Below, piece after piece: positions 52,119 to 61,570 of a stretch of DNA of 64,000 nucleotides. The position numbers and the translations under genes were made by a program. Origin of the DNA: Branchipolynoe longqiensis (taxonomy: Eukaryota; Annelida; Polychaeta; Phyllodocida; Polynoidae); NCBI GenBank assembly GCA_030323885.1, contig CM059197.1, forward strand, positions 36,201,484 through 36,265,483, read 5' to 3'. Under the pieces are notes generated by a model that saw nothing but the letters and a program-made list of their open reading frames with translations, searched no databases and was not told where the DNA came from. Numbering within the stretch: position 1 is the first letter of the stretch; the number at the start of each line of letters is the position of its first letter.

Positions 52119-52295
52119 TTTAAGAACAACATTAATAAAAAATAAAAATAAATTATTGTCAGCAGGTTAGTGTTATTGTGCTAGGAGATGTCATCGTGTA
52201 TGATCAGTTCTCCCTTCTTTGTATCAAACACCCGTGAGGAACAAGGATGGGAAGAGGAATGGTTCACCTCACTGCTTGTTCCTTTTAGTCCGACC

Positions 52296-52815
52296 AGACA
52301 GGATGGCCGATTGAGTTGAGCGTCCGTCTCCCGTTTTGGTAGACAATGGGTTTCGAACCCATGGGTTCGAACCCTGGTAGATTAATCCAATGACTTAAAA
52401 ATTGATACAGTGTTAGTGCAGAGTCGGATTATCTGAATTTGGTCGGATATTTATGCATTTGTCGGATAAAGTCAGATTTTCGATAATTTTGCATTGATTT
52501 TTGGACGAATCAGTCGGTTTTGGCTAGAAATAATGCAAAATGATTGTATGTACTGGAGGAAAACTAAGATCGTCGTTGCACAAATGGTCATTATTCAGGT
52601 AATATGATCTTTAAAATACCTTGCCTTACACAAATAGGATTTTTATGTCTGCCTTGATCCAACCACTGTGATATTCGTCGACTCCTACCCAGGCACTCGG
52701 TATTATTAGGATAAGGCAAGGACTGGTCGGTTCAGTGTCATGATAATGTGCCTGAGTGGATTAGCAGGTCATAGTTCCGATGGCCTGGTTTCCCAGTCGG
52801 GCAGCACTATAAACC
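52296..52815 (+). mobile_element. SINE-I split by ~270 bp of other sequence
   Basis: The head at 52296-52410 (GACAGGATGGCCGATTGAGT, then GGGTTCGAACCCTGG, then TTAAAAATTGATAC) and the central block at 52680-52815 (GACTCCTACCCAGGCACTCG, then GGATAAGGCAAGGACTGGTC, then GGGCAGCACTATAAA) belong together. They are interrupted at about 52411-52680 by sequence with GTCGGATTATCTGAATTTGG, probably a small insertion. Confidence 0.75.
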
Positions 52816-53194
52816 ACGCTGATGTACTTTAAAAGTGGAATCGAGAGAGAGCATTCATATCCCACCATCTTTTTCTGTTCACTCTCTCTGAGTGCCTCCA
52901 CTCTACGCCACTATAGATAAACACAAAGCACTGGAACAAGAACCTCCATGCTTTGTGTATAGTTTATTCATACCGAGACAGGTTTCACTCAGATTTAGGC
53001 TGGTTTGTCATCCCGCACCCCCCCCCCCCCACCCACACTACGTGTGGATAGGTGAGAATCTTTTCGCTACCTAGAAAGATACTCCTCAATCCTTGTACTA
53101 ATTGTATTAAGGACACTTCCTCAGGATAACAGAAGTGTCGGTCCAAGTCCCTCTCAATCCATGATGTTCCCACTCTTTGGAACACCACTATGCC
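52816..53194. other. Intervening sequence with C-run
   Basis: A C homopolymer at 53018-53030. The short frames here have no support. Confidence 0.4.
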
Positions 53195-53430
53195 ACTAGG
53201 GCCATGACCAGGATTCTGCACATGCTAAGTTATCTAAGTTGTTGAACCTGCCCTCTGTATGTATGCGTAAGTGTATTGCCTCTATGCGTGTAATTGTAAG
53301 CGGTAAATCATGTGTGGATGTAACCCGCTTAAAGGGCTTACGGTTCTAGAACGGACAAGTGTTGTAGTCTGTACTGATCTCAGAGAAAAAGGAGTCATAT
53401 TGCGAAGTGGACATGGACGTGGGTAGGATA
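53195..53430 (+). mobile_element. SINE-II 3' half running into a new leader
   Basis: CCAGGATTCTGCACATGCTA, TTGTTGAACCTGCCCTCTGT, TAATTGTAAGCGGTAAAT and GGCTTACGGTTCTAG, then TTGTAGTCTGTACTGATCTC. This is the same tail-to-leader junction as in the dimers, though the second unit soon degenerates. Confidence 0.7.
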
Positions 53431-53720
53431 ATCAATTGTATCACGGACCACCGTATCTCAGACACGTTGCCCCATTGTAAAAATATACGGATTTTCGGTT
53501 CGGATTTAAATATTGGCAAATAACATTACTATTCTCAGGCGACGGAGTGGGCGCCAGGATTATGTACAGAGAAGGATAGCGACCGAGATTGTGAGGTGTT
53601 ATTCATATTTAAGAGACAGTTAATGATTTCTGAAATGTTCCCTCCATGCATCAGAAAGAGTGCAAGTGGAGGGGAAGGGCATTTTTAATATATGTTTATT
53701 GTAACTGTCTGCAACTACCT

Positions 53721-54035
53721 GGGCCGCGTTCAGGCTCCGTCTCGGAGGCGCCTCGGAGGCGCCCATGACGTCAGGCTAGTCTGAACAACAATAGCAGTTG
53801 GTCGCCTCGAAAATGGCCGCCCCCATAGGCGGCGGCCATTTGCAATCGAAATGCTGCGCTCTGATTGGATGAAACCACTGAGCCCGGCGGCCATTTTCGA
53901 GACGCTTTTTGTCTCCAACCTGAAAAGGGAGGCGTCGCCGAGACATCGCCGAGACAGACCCTGAACGCAAATAGGCCAAAAAGCATCGCCGAGACGTCGC
54001 CGAGGCGCCTCCGAGACGGACCCTGAACGCGGCCC
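53721..54035. mobile_element. Foldback MITE, GGGCCGCGTTCAG type
   Basis: Left GGGCCGCGTTCAGGCTCCGT, then CTCGGAGGCGCC, is mirrored by right GGCGCCTCCGAGACGG, then ACCCTGAACGCGGCCC (54035). GAGACATCGCCGAGAC and similar steps repeat near the right end. CpG-rich, 315 bp, no coding capacity; frames in it are artefacts. Confidence 0.9.
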
Positions 54036-55034
54036 AGTTACCACAGGGCCGATTGGCAAGCACACGCAGACATCCTGCATACATTATGGACACCACCTGC
54101 AGCTGGGGGTTGAGTGACATCTGCCTCCTATTAGGCCATCGCCCCCCCAGGCTGTAGAGGGTGTCTGATTCGCTGGCTGTGGGAACCCAGTCACCTTCAT
54201 TCCTTATACCTAATACACAGACCCCATTCTGGGCACTCTTGTCCAGGACTCCAGACACTCTGTCTGAGACTCCACTGTCTATACACAAACCAGAGCAGCT
54301 ATTCAAAAGACACAGAGCTGTGTGCAAGAACCATGGGACTCAGGTTCAATGGGTTGTAGGCACTGATTCTTATACACACTAGCAAGAGACACAAGGATCT
54401 GTGTAGGCAATTGGTAAGGAGTGAGGGTGATAGGTCGCAAGTAGGTGAACAGGAGTTGATGCCAATAAAGCACAACTTCTTCACTGTCAATCTTGCACGA
54501 CTTGTCTTCCCTTTTCTTCCTTATGAGTTTGTTGAAAGGGACACCAGGTGGGAACTGACAGACAGTTGTCAGAACACACCTGGGGAGAGTAGTGGTATCC
54601 GGAGCTCTGACGGCCGAGTCACGCAGATCTTACACCATGTTGAAGTCAACATGGATAATTTGGGGCGAAAAGCATATGACCAACACGCTGCCTACAACTT
54701 TCTTCCCTGGTGCCGCCTTACGGGTAAAGCCGGAACCTCGCACTCCCACACCACCTAGCGTTAACTACAGCGCCCACCATGTGGCGTAAGCAAGAGCTGC
54801 TCACTTCGTCCGCAGCATCCCAGCGCGCATGGTGTGTGGAGCTGTCTTGCCTTTTCTCAGCCACTCCACCCACTCATCCGGAAGACCTAAGGGCTAGGGT
54901 TGAGCGTCCTGGTAGTCATCGCGTTATGATTAGCATAGATGCTTAAACAAGACAATGTACCTACCATATACTACGATTCATTTAAATAATAAAAAAAACC
55001 TTAAATACCAGTTCATATACATCTGCTTTCGCGT
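54036..55034. other. ~1 kb of non-repetitive sequence, unassigned
   Basis: One of the longest stretches here with no recognised repeat. It has an AATAAAG polyadenylation-like signal at 54467, an inverted repeat CCATGTTGA/TCAACATGG at 54635-54654, and a frame at 54411-54758 (non-ATG start, no known domain). It could be host intergenic sequence, a non-coding transcript or part of an unfamiliar LTR. Confidence 0.35.
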
Positions 55035-55205
55035 TACTGAATTATCCTGAAACTCAGCCGAACCAATTTATTTCCGCTATCCTAGTAATTCGAACCACCA
55101 GATCTAGGTAGTGCCAAATATCACTGACTCGGCCGGGGATTGATCCCGCGAGTTCCCATGCAGGAAGTGTGCGCTCTACCGACGTGGCTATCACGTCTGG
55201 TAGAT
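55035..55205 (-). mobile_element. SINE-I, head and centre only
   Basis: Minus strand: head (CCAGACGTGATAGCCACGTC) from 55201, B box region near 55130 (CCGGGGATTGATCCCGCGAG), then CCTAGTAATTCG and TTATCCTGAAACTCAG. 3'-truncated. Confidence 0.75.
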
Positions 55206-55384
55206 AAAAAAAGCTATAATTGCGCGTTGGCTGTAATTACTGGCATAATTCTAAGCTCGCGTGAGCGGCCATCGTGCGAACGCCCGATCCCAGTGGACAA
55301 GAAACGCTAAAATCCGGAGGCTTGTCCTTTTATAGTTTCCCCTGAGTTTGCGTGTCACTAGACCATGTGATCTGTGGTTTGTAG
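55206..55384. other. Short intervening sequence
   Basis: Contains an ATTACTGGCATAATTC motif and a few CpGs. No gene seen. Confidence 0.3.
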
Positions 55385-55876
55385 CGGTTTTACATCCTGG
55401 TACCATCTTCGGTCATATTAGATAGCATGGGTACCAACTTCATACAGTGTGTACCTCTGGTGACTTGATAGTGCTGTCCCAATAGAGAGTCCAGGCTACT
55501 AGCACCATCACCCCCTATGCCACTCTGTTTGTTTGTTTGTTGTTGTTGTTGTTTTACATCCTAGCAACATCTAAGGTCATATCAGGATGGGTACCGACTT
55601 GTGACAGTGCGCACTCATGGTGACATTATAGTGCTGTCCCACTGGGACACCAGGCCGCTGGCACCATGACCTGGTTTCCCACTCAGTCACATTATCCTGA
55701 CACTGAGCACACCAGTGCTTGCCCTGTCCTAATAATGCCGAGCGCCAGGCTAGGAAGCGACAAGTATCAATTTTTAAGTCATTGGTTTGACTCAACCAGT
55801 GTTCGAACCCACAGCTCCACGATTTACCAGCTCGGGAGACGGATGCTCTAACTCATTCGGCCATCCGGTATGGTCT
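55385..55876 (-). mobile_element. Two SINE-I long-tail copies, head to tail
   Basis: A degraded partial copy at 55385-55525 (TTTACATCCTGGTACCATCT inverted) and a full copy at 55527-55876 from head (CCATACCGGATGGCCGAATG) to tail (GTTTGTTTGTTTGTTGTTGT at 55528). Confidence 0.85.
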
Positions 55877-55909
55877 CTATTTTGTTCTGTCACAATATCC
55901 TGAAACTGA

Positions 55910-56060
55910 GCATCTGAATATGTGATATATAATGTATTATGCCAGTATAAATGTACGGAACGTAATCTGTCATTGATGCATTTCTCACCAACTTAACAAA
56001 CTGTACCAGTGGCGCCACCATTCGCCTAGCAGCTGTGCTAGACATGTGTCAGTCATAGCG
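55910..56060 (-). repeat. Family D repeat, minus orientation
   Basis: GTGATATATAATGTATTATG, then CCAGTATAAATGTACGG and CAGTGGCGCCACCATT are the complement of the D signature and its GGTGGCGCC block. Confidence 0.6.
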
Positions 56061-56176
56061 GAGGGATTTTTCGTTTAAAGGCAAAGGGGCATAAAATAAC
56101 CTCTTGTCCGAGATGATACTCTCTCATCGTATGATGCAGTTTTACCTGACTACACTATCGTTGACTCCTGACGGGG

Positions 56177-56512
56177 ACCAGACGGGATGGCTGAGTGAGT
56201 TGAGCGTCCGTCTCCCGCTTTGGTAGATTGTGGGATGATTCCAACCCACGGGTTCGAACCCTGGTCGAGTCAAATCAACGACTTTAACATTGATTCTTGT
56301 TGCTTCCTAGCCAGGCGTGCAGCATTATTTGGATAGGTCATGGACTGGTTGGCTCAGTGGAAGGATAATCTGACTGAGTGGGATATCAGGCGCCAGCAGG
56401 CTGGTCTCCCAGTTGGGGTCTATAAAGTCACAATTAGTGTACACTGTCACAAATCGTCTTGATATGACCTTAGATATTACCAGGACGCAAAACCCCAACA
56501 ACCAACCGACTC
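56177..56512 (+). mobile_element. SINE-I, long-tail form, full length
   Basis: Head CCAGACGGGATGGCTGAGTG, then GGGTTCGAACCCTGGTCGAG, central block, and tail GTCTTGATATGACCTTAGAT ending CCCCAACAACCAACC. Confidence 0.9.
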
Positions 56513-56569
56513 CTGTCGTAGTTTTCACCTCGTCAATGCATGCCGACTGGTCAATCGCAAGGTGTGCGG

Positions 56570-56830
56570 GAGGTGTTTATTGACTAGTACACACGCAGTA
56601 GGGATCAGCGTCGTAGCAGACGACGTCGTTAACTGACGATAAAGATAAAACGCTCGGGGCAGCGGCGATAAGCGGTAACGCTGGCCGCGCGCATGTGCGC
56701 CGGCTGACTTCCTGCCGTTTCCTAAATGCGACTGGGTCATGGCGATGTGTGCACTGGAGACGGGTTCAGGTGGCGGTCCGACTGTTGTCATGACGACGTC
56801 GTAAACTGAACGCTGGCTGCTTTTGTTGTG
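56570..56830. promoter_or_regulatory. Small CpG-rich patch with an 18-bp direct repeat
   Basis: CpG is clearly denser than around it (GCTGGCCGCGCGCATGTGCG near 56678). GACGACGTCGTTAACTGA (56619) recurs with one change at 56792 as GACGACGTCGTAAACTGA, each containing the palindrome ACGACGTCGT. It may be a small promoter-like island, or an insertion with an 18-bp target duplication. Neither is proven. Confidence 0.3.
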
Positions 56831-56867
56831 AAGCGTACTTTGTGCATGCTACTCAGGCGGGCATCCT

Positions 56868-56905
56868 TATATATATATATATATATATATAAATGTATAT
56901 ATATG
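56868..56905. repeat. (AT)n microsatellite
   Basis: AT dinucleotides followed by ATGCATGCATG. Confidence 0.9.
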
Positions 56906-56999
56906 CATGCATGTTAGAAAGGATATGTTCTCTGGCTAGAGAAAATGAGCCGTCTAGCCTAACAAACAACACATTTCAGCGGTACCCTGCTGCATGAGG

Positions 57000-57165
57000 A
57001 TAATGGCCGCTGAGGCATGGGCGAGCAGGTGGCGCCATGCAGGGAGGTCATGAGGTACCAATATATGACCTAATGAGTAGAGGTGACCAGTGGCTGTGGA
57101 GTAGATGGATCTTCCGGCTTCCTATACTCGTATAATGGTTTATACAGCATATATATGCTACTCAT
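57000..57165 (+). repeat. Family D repeat
   Basis: GCAGGTGGCGCCATGCAGGG, then CCTATACTCGTATAATGGTT and ATACAGCATATATATG. Confidence 0.65.
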
Positions 57166-57345
57166 GATGTTATGCTTTGTTATGTTTGTTGGCACTTTCT
57201 GCATTCAGATCTATGATAGCTCCAGATCCTGATTTATATGCAGATTGCAGATGTGTTCAGGAGAGATTTGATATTGCTGATCTAAATGGCATGGCTATAT
57301 GACACTATGAGGGTCAAAACGAACGTATAGTTGCCTGGACCTTAA

Positions 57346-57802
57346 GGCCCTGTCACATTATGGCGTATGGCGGGAGCGTATTGAAAACCTCTGTAGGTCC
57401 TGCGCGTGCTGGCCTATGATGACATTTGGCGACCTTTCGGGTGGTTTTGAGCGTATGTGGAACCTACAAGGAGCGTACGAGGAGCGTATGAGGAGCGTAT
57501 GGGAGCGTATGGGAGCGTGCTGTGACATTTTTTGACAGTATGGGCCATACACCCTCATAGGTCGAGTTTTTTTGAGCATGCACACAAAAATTCGGACGGA
57601 CGGATTTATGAAAGCGTATGGCAGCGTATGCCTCATACGCTTCACATACGCCGGCATCTGGCGGCAACTGGCGGCGTATGAGTAGCGTATGAGTAGCGTA
57701 TGCCTAGCGTTTGAGTAGCGTATACGGCGTATGCCGACGTATATGACGTAACGCGCTTACGCCGCCATACGCTCCCGCAATAAACCCCAATGTGACAGCC
57801 CC
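57346..57802. mobile_element. TTAA foldback element with perfect TTAA flanks
   Basis: Left end GGCCCTGTCACATTATGGCG. Right end CCAATGTGACAGCCCC. TTAA stands at 57342-57345 and 57803-57806. GCGTATGGCGGGAGCGTAT (left) and CCATACGCTCCCGC (right) are inverted. The interior has GGAGCGTATG and GAGTAGCGTAT steps. Same subtype as 49037-49507, opposite orientation. Confidence 0.95.
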
Positions 57803-57806
57803 TTAA

Positions 57807-58070
57807 TCGGTAGAGAGCAGGCTTTCCGTGCGGTAGATCGGGACTTCGAAACTCAGCAGAGTTAAACTTGATCAAATTGACACTTGTCGCAACCTAGCCT
57901 CGCGGTTGCCATTAATAGGAGAGGACAAGGACTGGTTAGCACATTATAATGCCACTGGCCTGGTCTCCCCTTGGGGCAGCACTATAAAGTCGCCATGAAT
58001 GTGCACTCTCACAAGTGGGTACCCGTCCTGATATGAACTTAGATGTTACTAGGATATAAGACAACAGGCC
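57807..58070 (+). mobile_element. SINE-I, long-tail form, truncated by the preceding element
   Basis: Starts inside the head at CGGTAGAGAGCAGGCTTTCC, then TTAATAGGAGAGGACAAGGA and the tail GTCCTGATATGAACTTAGAT. The foldback element sits exactly where the head's first half should be. Confidence 0.8.
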
Positions 58071-58179
58071 TGGTCAGTTTATAAGGATAGTGCGTGTATA
58101 TGTAATGAACGAACACGATAACCACTTTCGATACACTATGAGGATCGCTACTCATAACCTACTGCACCTCTAAAACCAT

Positions 58180-58526
58180 TAGCTGTTTATTTGTTGTTGT
58201 TTTATGTCCTACCAACATCTAAGGTCATATCAGGAAGGGTACTGACTTGTGACAGTGTGCATTCATGGCAACTTCATAGTGCTCTCCCACTGGGAAACCA
58301 GGCCGCCGGCACCATGACCTGATATCCAATTCAGTCACATTATCCTGACACTGAGCCAACCAGTCCCTGCGCTATCCTATTAATGCCACACGCCTGGCTA
58401 GCAAGCAACAAGTATCAATTTGTAAATCATTAGTTTGACTTGACCGGGGTTCCAACCCACGACCTCACCATCTACCAGCATGGGAGATGGAAGCTCTACC
58501 TCATTCGGCCATCCCGTCTGGTCAGA
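58180..58526 (-). mobile_element. SINE-I, long-tail form, full length
   Basis: Minus strand: head (CCAGACGGGATGGCCGAATG) at 58526, through the central block, tail ending near GTTGTTGTTTTATGTCCTAC at 58193. Confidence 0.9.
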
Positions 58527-58735
58527 GAACCATTAGCCATGACACCACGATACCCTCACTTAACACCCATAGTGCCACTGCAATACTAACCAAATCAACA
58601 TACCTATCAGTTGCTAAACTGAGTGCCCCAAAACCAACCCCCAAAGCATTTATTATGAGATAATACTGTAACTGACACACAATGAATGGCGTACCCTTTA
58701 CGCTGTTGTTGTCATTATTATTATTATTATTATTG
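58527..58735. other. Intervening sequence ending in (ATT)n
   Basis: An (ATT)n run at 58712-58733 precedes the next SINE-II. Confidence 0.5.
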
Positions 58736-58740
58736 TAGTG

Positions 58741-58752
58741 GTAGTCTGCACT
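58741..58752 (+). repeat. Target-site duplication, left copy
   Basis: GTAGTCTGCACT, identical to 59082-59093. Confidence 0.9.
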
Positions 58753-59081
58753 TCCCCCCAATGTGTTGCTACCTTGTCATGGTGGGGAGGCTTGTGTGCC
58801 TCTGTGACCATGAGAGCTATACCGGCGGGGGCTAGCCCCCTGGTAGGTTTAACCAATTCGGGCAGGACTCATGGTAGAGGACAGACTAAGAGCAGCCACT
58901 GGTCCTCCAGGTTGGGGGTTGGGCATGGGGCCAGCAACCCCATCCCGGAAAAAAGAACAACATTACAGAATCACGAACAAGAAAACTGGAGAAGATGGAC
59001 CAGGACCGGGATAACTCGAGAGCACTTGTTTGTGGCCTATGCCCAAAGTTGGGCGGTAGGCGTAAGTAAGTAAGTAAGTAA
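58753..59081 (+). mobile_element. Internally deleted non-LTR retrotransposon inserted in SINE-II
   Basis: Flanked by the exact 12-bp duplication GTAGTCTGCACT. The 5' part (TACCTTGTCATGGTGGGGAG, GCTTGTGTGCCTCTGTGACC, GAGAGCTATACCGGCGGGGG) matches what I recall as the 5' region of certain animal LINEs. The 3' part (GGCCTATGCCCAAAGTTGGG, then CGGTAGGCG) ends in a (TAAG)n tail. Only about 330 bp remain, so nearly all coding sequence is missing. The 111-codon frame running through it is not a protein gene. It resembles the short non-autonomous LINE derivatives known in other eukaryotes. Confidence 0.8.
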
Positions 59082-59093
59082 GTAGTCTGCACT
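59082..59093 (+). repeat. Target-site duplication, right copy
   Basis: GTAGTCTGCACT, directly after the (TAAG)n tail. Confidence 0.9.
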
Positions 59094-59310
59094 GACCTGT
59101 CAGGCACATAGATAGTTGTCGTGAATATGGTGATGACATTAGAGAGCCTCCGTGGTGTAATGGTTAGCATACTAGCCCGGAATGCAAGAGGTGTGGGTTC
59201 GATTCCTGATCTAAGCGCAATATTTCCCATTTTCCAAACCCTCAATGACATAATAATAATAATAATTATTATTATCATTATTATTATGCACTGCTGAATT
59301 ACTACGTAGT
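59094..59310 (+). mobile_element. SINE-II, one unit, interrupted
   Basis: Continues the leader GACCTGTCAGGCACATAGAT, head CTCCGTGGTGTAATGGTTAG, GTGGGTTCGATTCCTGATCT, CAATATTTCCCATTTTCC, then (ATT)n at 59250-59285 and GTGATTGAACC. Confidence 0.8.
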
Positions 59311-59690
59311 GATTGAACCTTCGTCTATTAATATACGAATGTGCTAACACTGTCTGACTAAAGTAAATCTGTGTATAAACAGAAAATTGTAGCAGAAGTG
59401 AAGTTAATCATGGCGCTGTACAGGTGGCGCCCCATAGCGCGTCGGTCGGTATGGACGCGCGACTCCTAATACATGTAATACAGTAGAACAAATAATAATA
59501 GATAATAATTAAACCTTAGTATACGCTACGTTATTTATATTATTATAATAATTATAATACACATAAACCTAGGCGCTAAAAAAAAAGATGTGCTCAAACA
59601 GGCAAAGGTTTAACAGAAAGAAGAAGAAGAACACTAAAAAAGAACAAATACTAACTAGACCATCCAGACAGACATTGTAAGTCAATACAG
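59311..59690. other. Intervening AT-rich sequence, no gene seen
   Basis: Short ATT and AAG runs. Nothing recognised. Confidence 0.35.
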
Positions 59691-59694
59691 TGGA

Positions 59695-60105
59695 TTGGTG
59701 GGAGGAGGGTGGGAGGTGGTGTGGGAAGGAAGGGGGTAGGGGTGAGGTGGAGTAAAATGTGTGTGTGTCGGGGTGGTTGAAGTGGGGGATGGGGAGGGGG
59801 TAGTAGGGATGGGAGGGGGTTAGGAGGGAGTGGAGAAAGTGTGTGTGTCGGGGGGGGGGGCGGTGGGGGGAGGGGGGTAGTAGGGAAGCGAGGGGGTTAG
59901 GAGGGAGTGGAGTGAAATGTGTGTGTGTCGGGGGGGGCGGTGGAGGAAGGGGGTAGTAGGGAAGGGAGGGTGTTAGGAGGGAGTGGATTGAAATGTGTTG
60001 TTTCGGGGTGGGGGGGGGGGAGGTTGTGGTGGAGAGGGGTTAGACCGGAAGGGAGGGTGTTATGAGTGGAATGTTGACTGAAAAGTGTGTGTGTGCGGTA
60101 GGGGG
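59695..60105. repeat. ~80-bp G-rich tandem array, about five units
   Basis: Units start with GTGTGTGTCGGGG near 59759, 59839, 59921, 59995 and 60085. They continue with GGGGGTAGTAGGGA and GGGTTAGGAGGGAGTGGA. Confidence 0.85.
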
Positions 60106-60470
60106 GGAGAGGTTGTGAATGGGCGGAGGGGGTGGAGGGGGGTGTTGGAGGGGGGGAGTGGTGATGGGGGGAGGGAGGGAGGGGGGGATGGAGGGAGTTG
60201 GGTGGATGGGGTGAGGTGGTGGAGGGGGGGTGTTGGAGGGGGGGAGCCCGGTGGAGGGGGGGAGGTGGTTTGAGGGGGGAGTTGGTTGGAGGGGGGAGGT
60301 GGTGGAGGGGGGAGGTGGTGGAGGGGGGAGGTGGTGGAGGGGGGGAGTTGGTGGACGGGGCGAGTTGGTGGATCGGGTGAGGTGGTGGAGGGGCGGGGAG
60401 GTGTTGGAGGGGGGAGGTGGTGGAGGGGGGGAGTGGTGGAGGTGGTTGGAGGTGGTGGGCAGGAGTTGTA
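60106..60470. repeat. GGTGGAGGGGGGA-type tandem tract
   Basis: Steps of about 12-17 bp, GAGGTGGTGGAGGGGGG and variants. Gly/Trp/Val frames on plus and Pro/Ser/Thr frames on minus are artefacts. Confidence 0.9.
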
Positions 60471-60839
60471 TCCCATGTGAGGTTCTCTCTGGGAGGACAG
60501 CGACACAGACCCCAATACCAGGCGGGGTCTAGCAGGGTAATACGCATATTCATGGAGAAGCAACTTGGCGGGAGATGTGGTAGTCATGGGAACATGTGCA
60601 TGGACCGTCGGGCGGGTAGGAGTGCACATAGAATATGCAGTTTGCTCCACGAGGGACGGGTCTATCGCATAGCGACGTGTTGTTGTGGGGAGCAGGCTTG
60701 TGTGGGCGGTGGGGTGGGGGTGGGTGGGGGTGGGTGGGGGGGCATGCTGATGGTGGTGACGAAATGCAATACGTGAGGGATGGGCAATGGTTGTTTAATG
60801 TCTAAGTGGTGCCGGGGGTCGGGTCGCTACCTGGTCGTG
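60471..60839. other. Complex sequence between two tandem arrays
   Basis: Not repetitive from 60471 to about 60690, then GGTGGGGGTGGGT runs at 60708-60740. No exon supported. Confidence 0.35.
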
Positions 60840-61570
60840 TACATTACAGTGTGTTGGTACGCATTGCAGTGGGTTGGTGTGGATGTCAGTGGATTGGGAT
60901 GCATTACAGTATGGCGGTATGCATTATAGTGCATTGGTATGCATAACAGTGGGTCGGTATGCATTATAGTGGATTGGTATGCATAAGAGTGGGTCGGTAT
61001 GCATTATAGTGCATTGGTATGCATAACAGTGGGTCGGTATGCATTATAGTGGATTGGTACGCATAACAGTGGATCGGTATGAATTACAATGGATCGGTAT
61101 GCATTGCAATGTATTAGTATGTATTGCACTGGATTGGTATGCACTAGAACGGATTGGTGTGCATTGCAATGTGTTGGTATGTATTGAAATGGATTGGCAT
61201 GCGCTGCTAAGGATTGCTATGCACTACAAAGGATTGGTACGCATTGCAATGTATTGGTATATATTGAAATGGATTGTTATGCACTACTAAGGAATGGTAT
61301 GCACTGCGAAGGATTGGTATGCAATGCAACATATTGGTATCGACTTCAATGGATTGGTATGCATGGCAATTGATTGGTATGCAGCAAAGGATTGCTATAG
61401 ACTCCAACGGATTGGTTTGAATGAAGATCTCTATGCATTGCAATTTATTGTTATGCACTGCTATTTACTTGCTGTTGGCTGCAATGAATTGGGGTGCATT
61501 GCAAACTATCGATGTGCACTTCGATACATTGGGAAGCACTGTAGTGTATCGGGATGCATTGCAGTAGATT
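60840..61570. repeat. Older part of a 20-bp minisatellite
   Basis: Diverged units around GGATTGGTATGCATTATAGT and GGTCGGTATGCATAACAGT, about 20 bp apart, grading into the uniform part at the right. Confidence 0.85.

Noticed and set aside
53730..54327. Overlapping minus-strand frames in CpG-rich DNA
   Set aside because: They lie largely inside a foldback MITE (53721-54035) whose arms are inverted copies.
58738..59073. 111-codon plus-strand frame
   Set aside because: Runs across a target duplication, a LINE 5' region and a LINE 3' end; it is the translation of a deleted retroelement.
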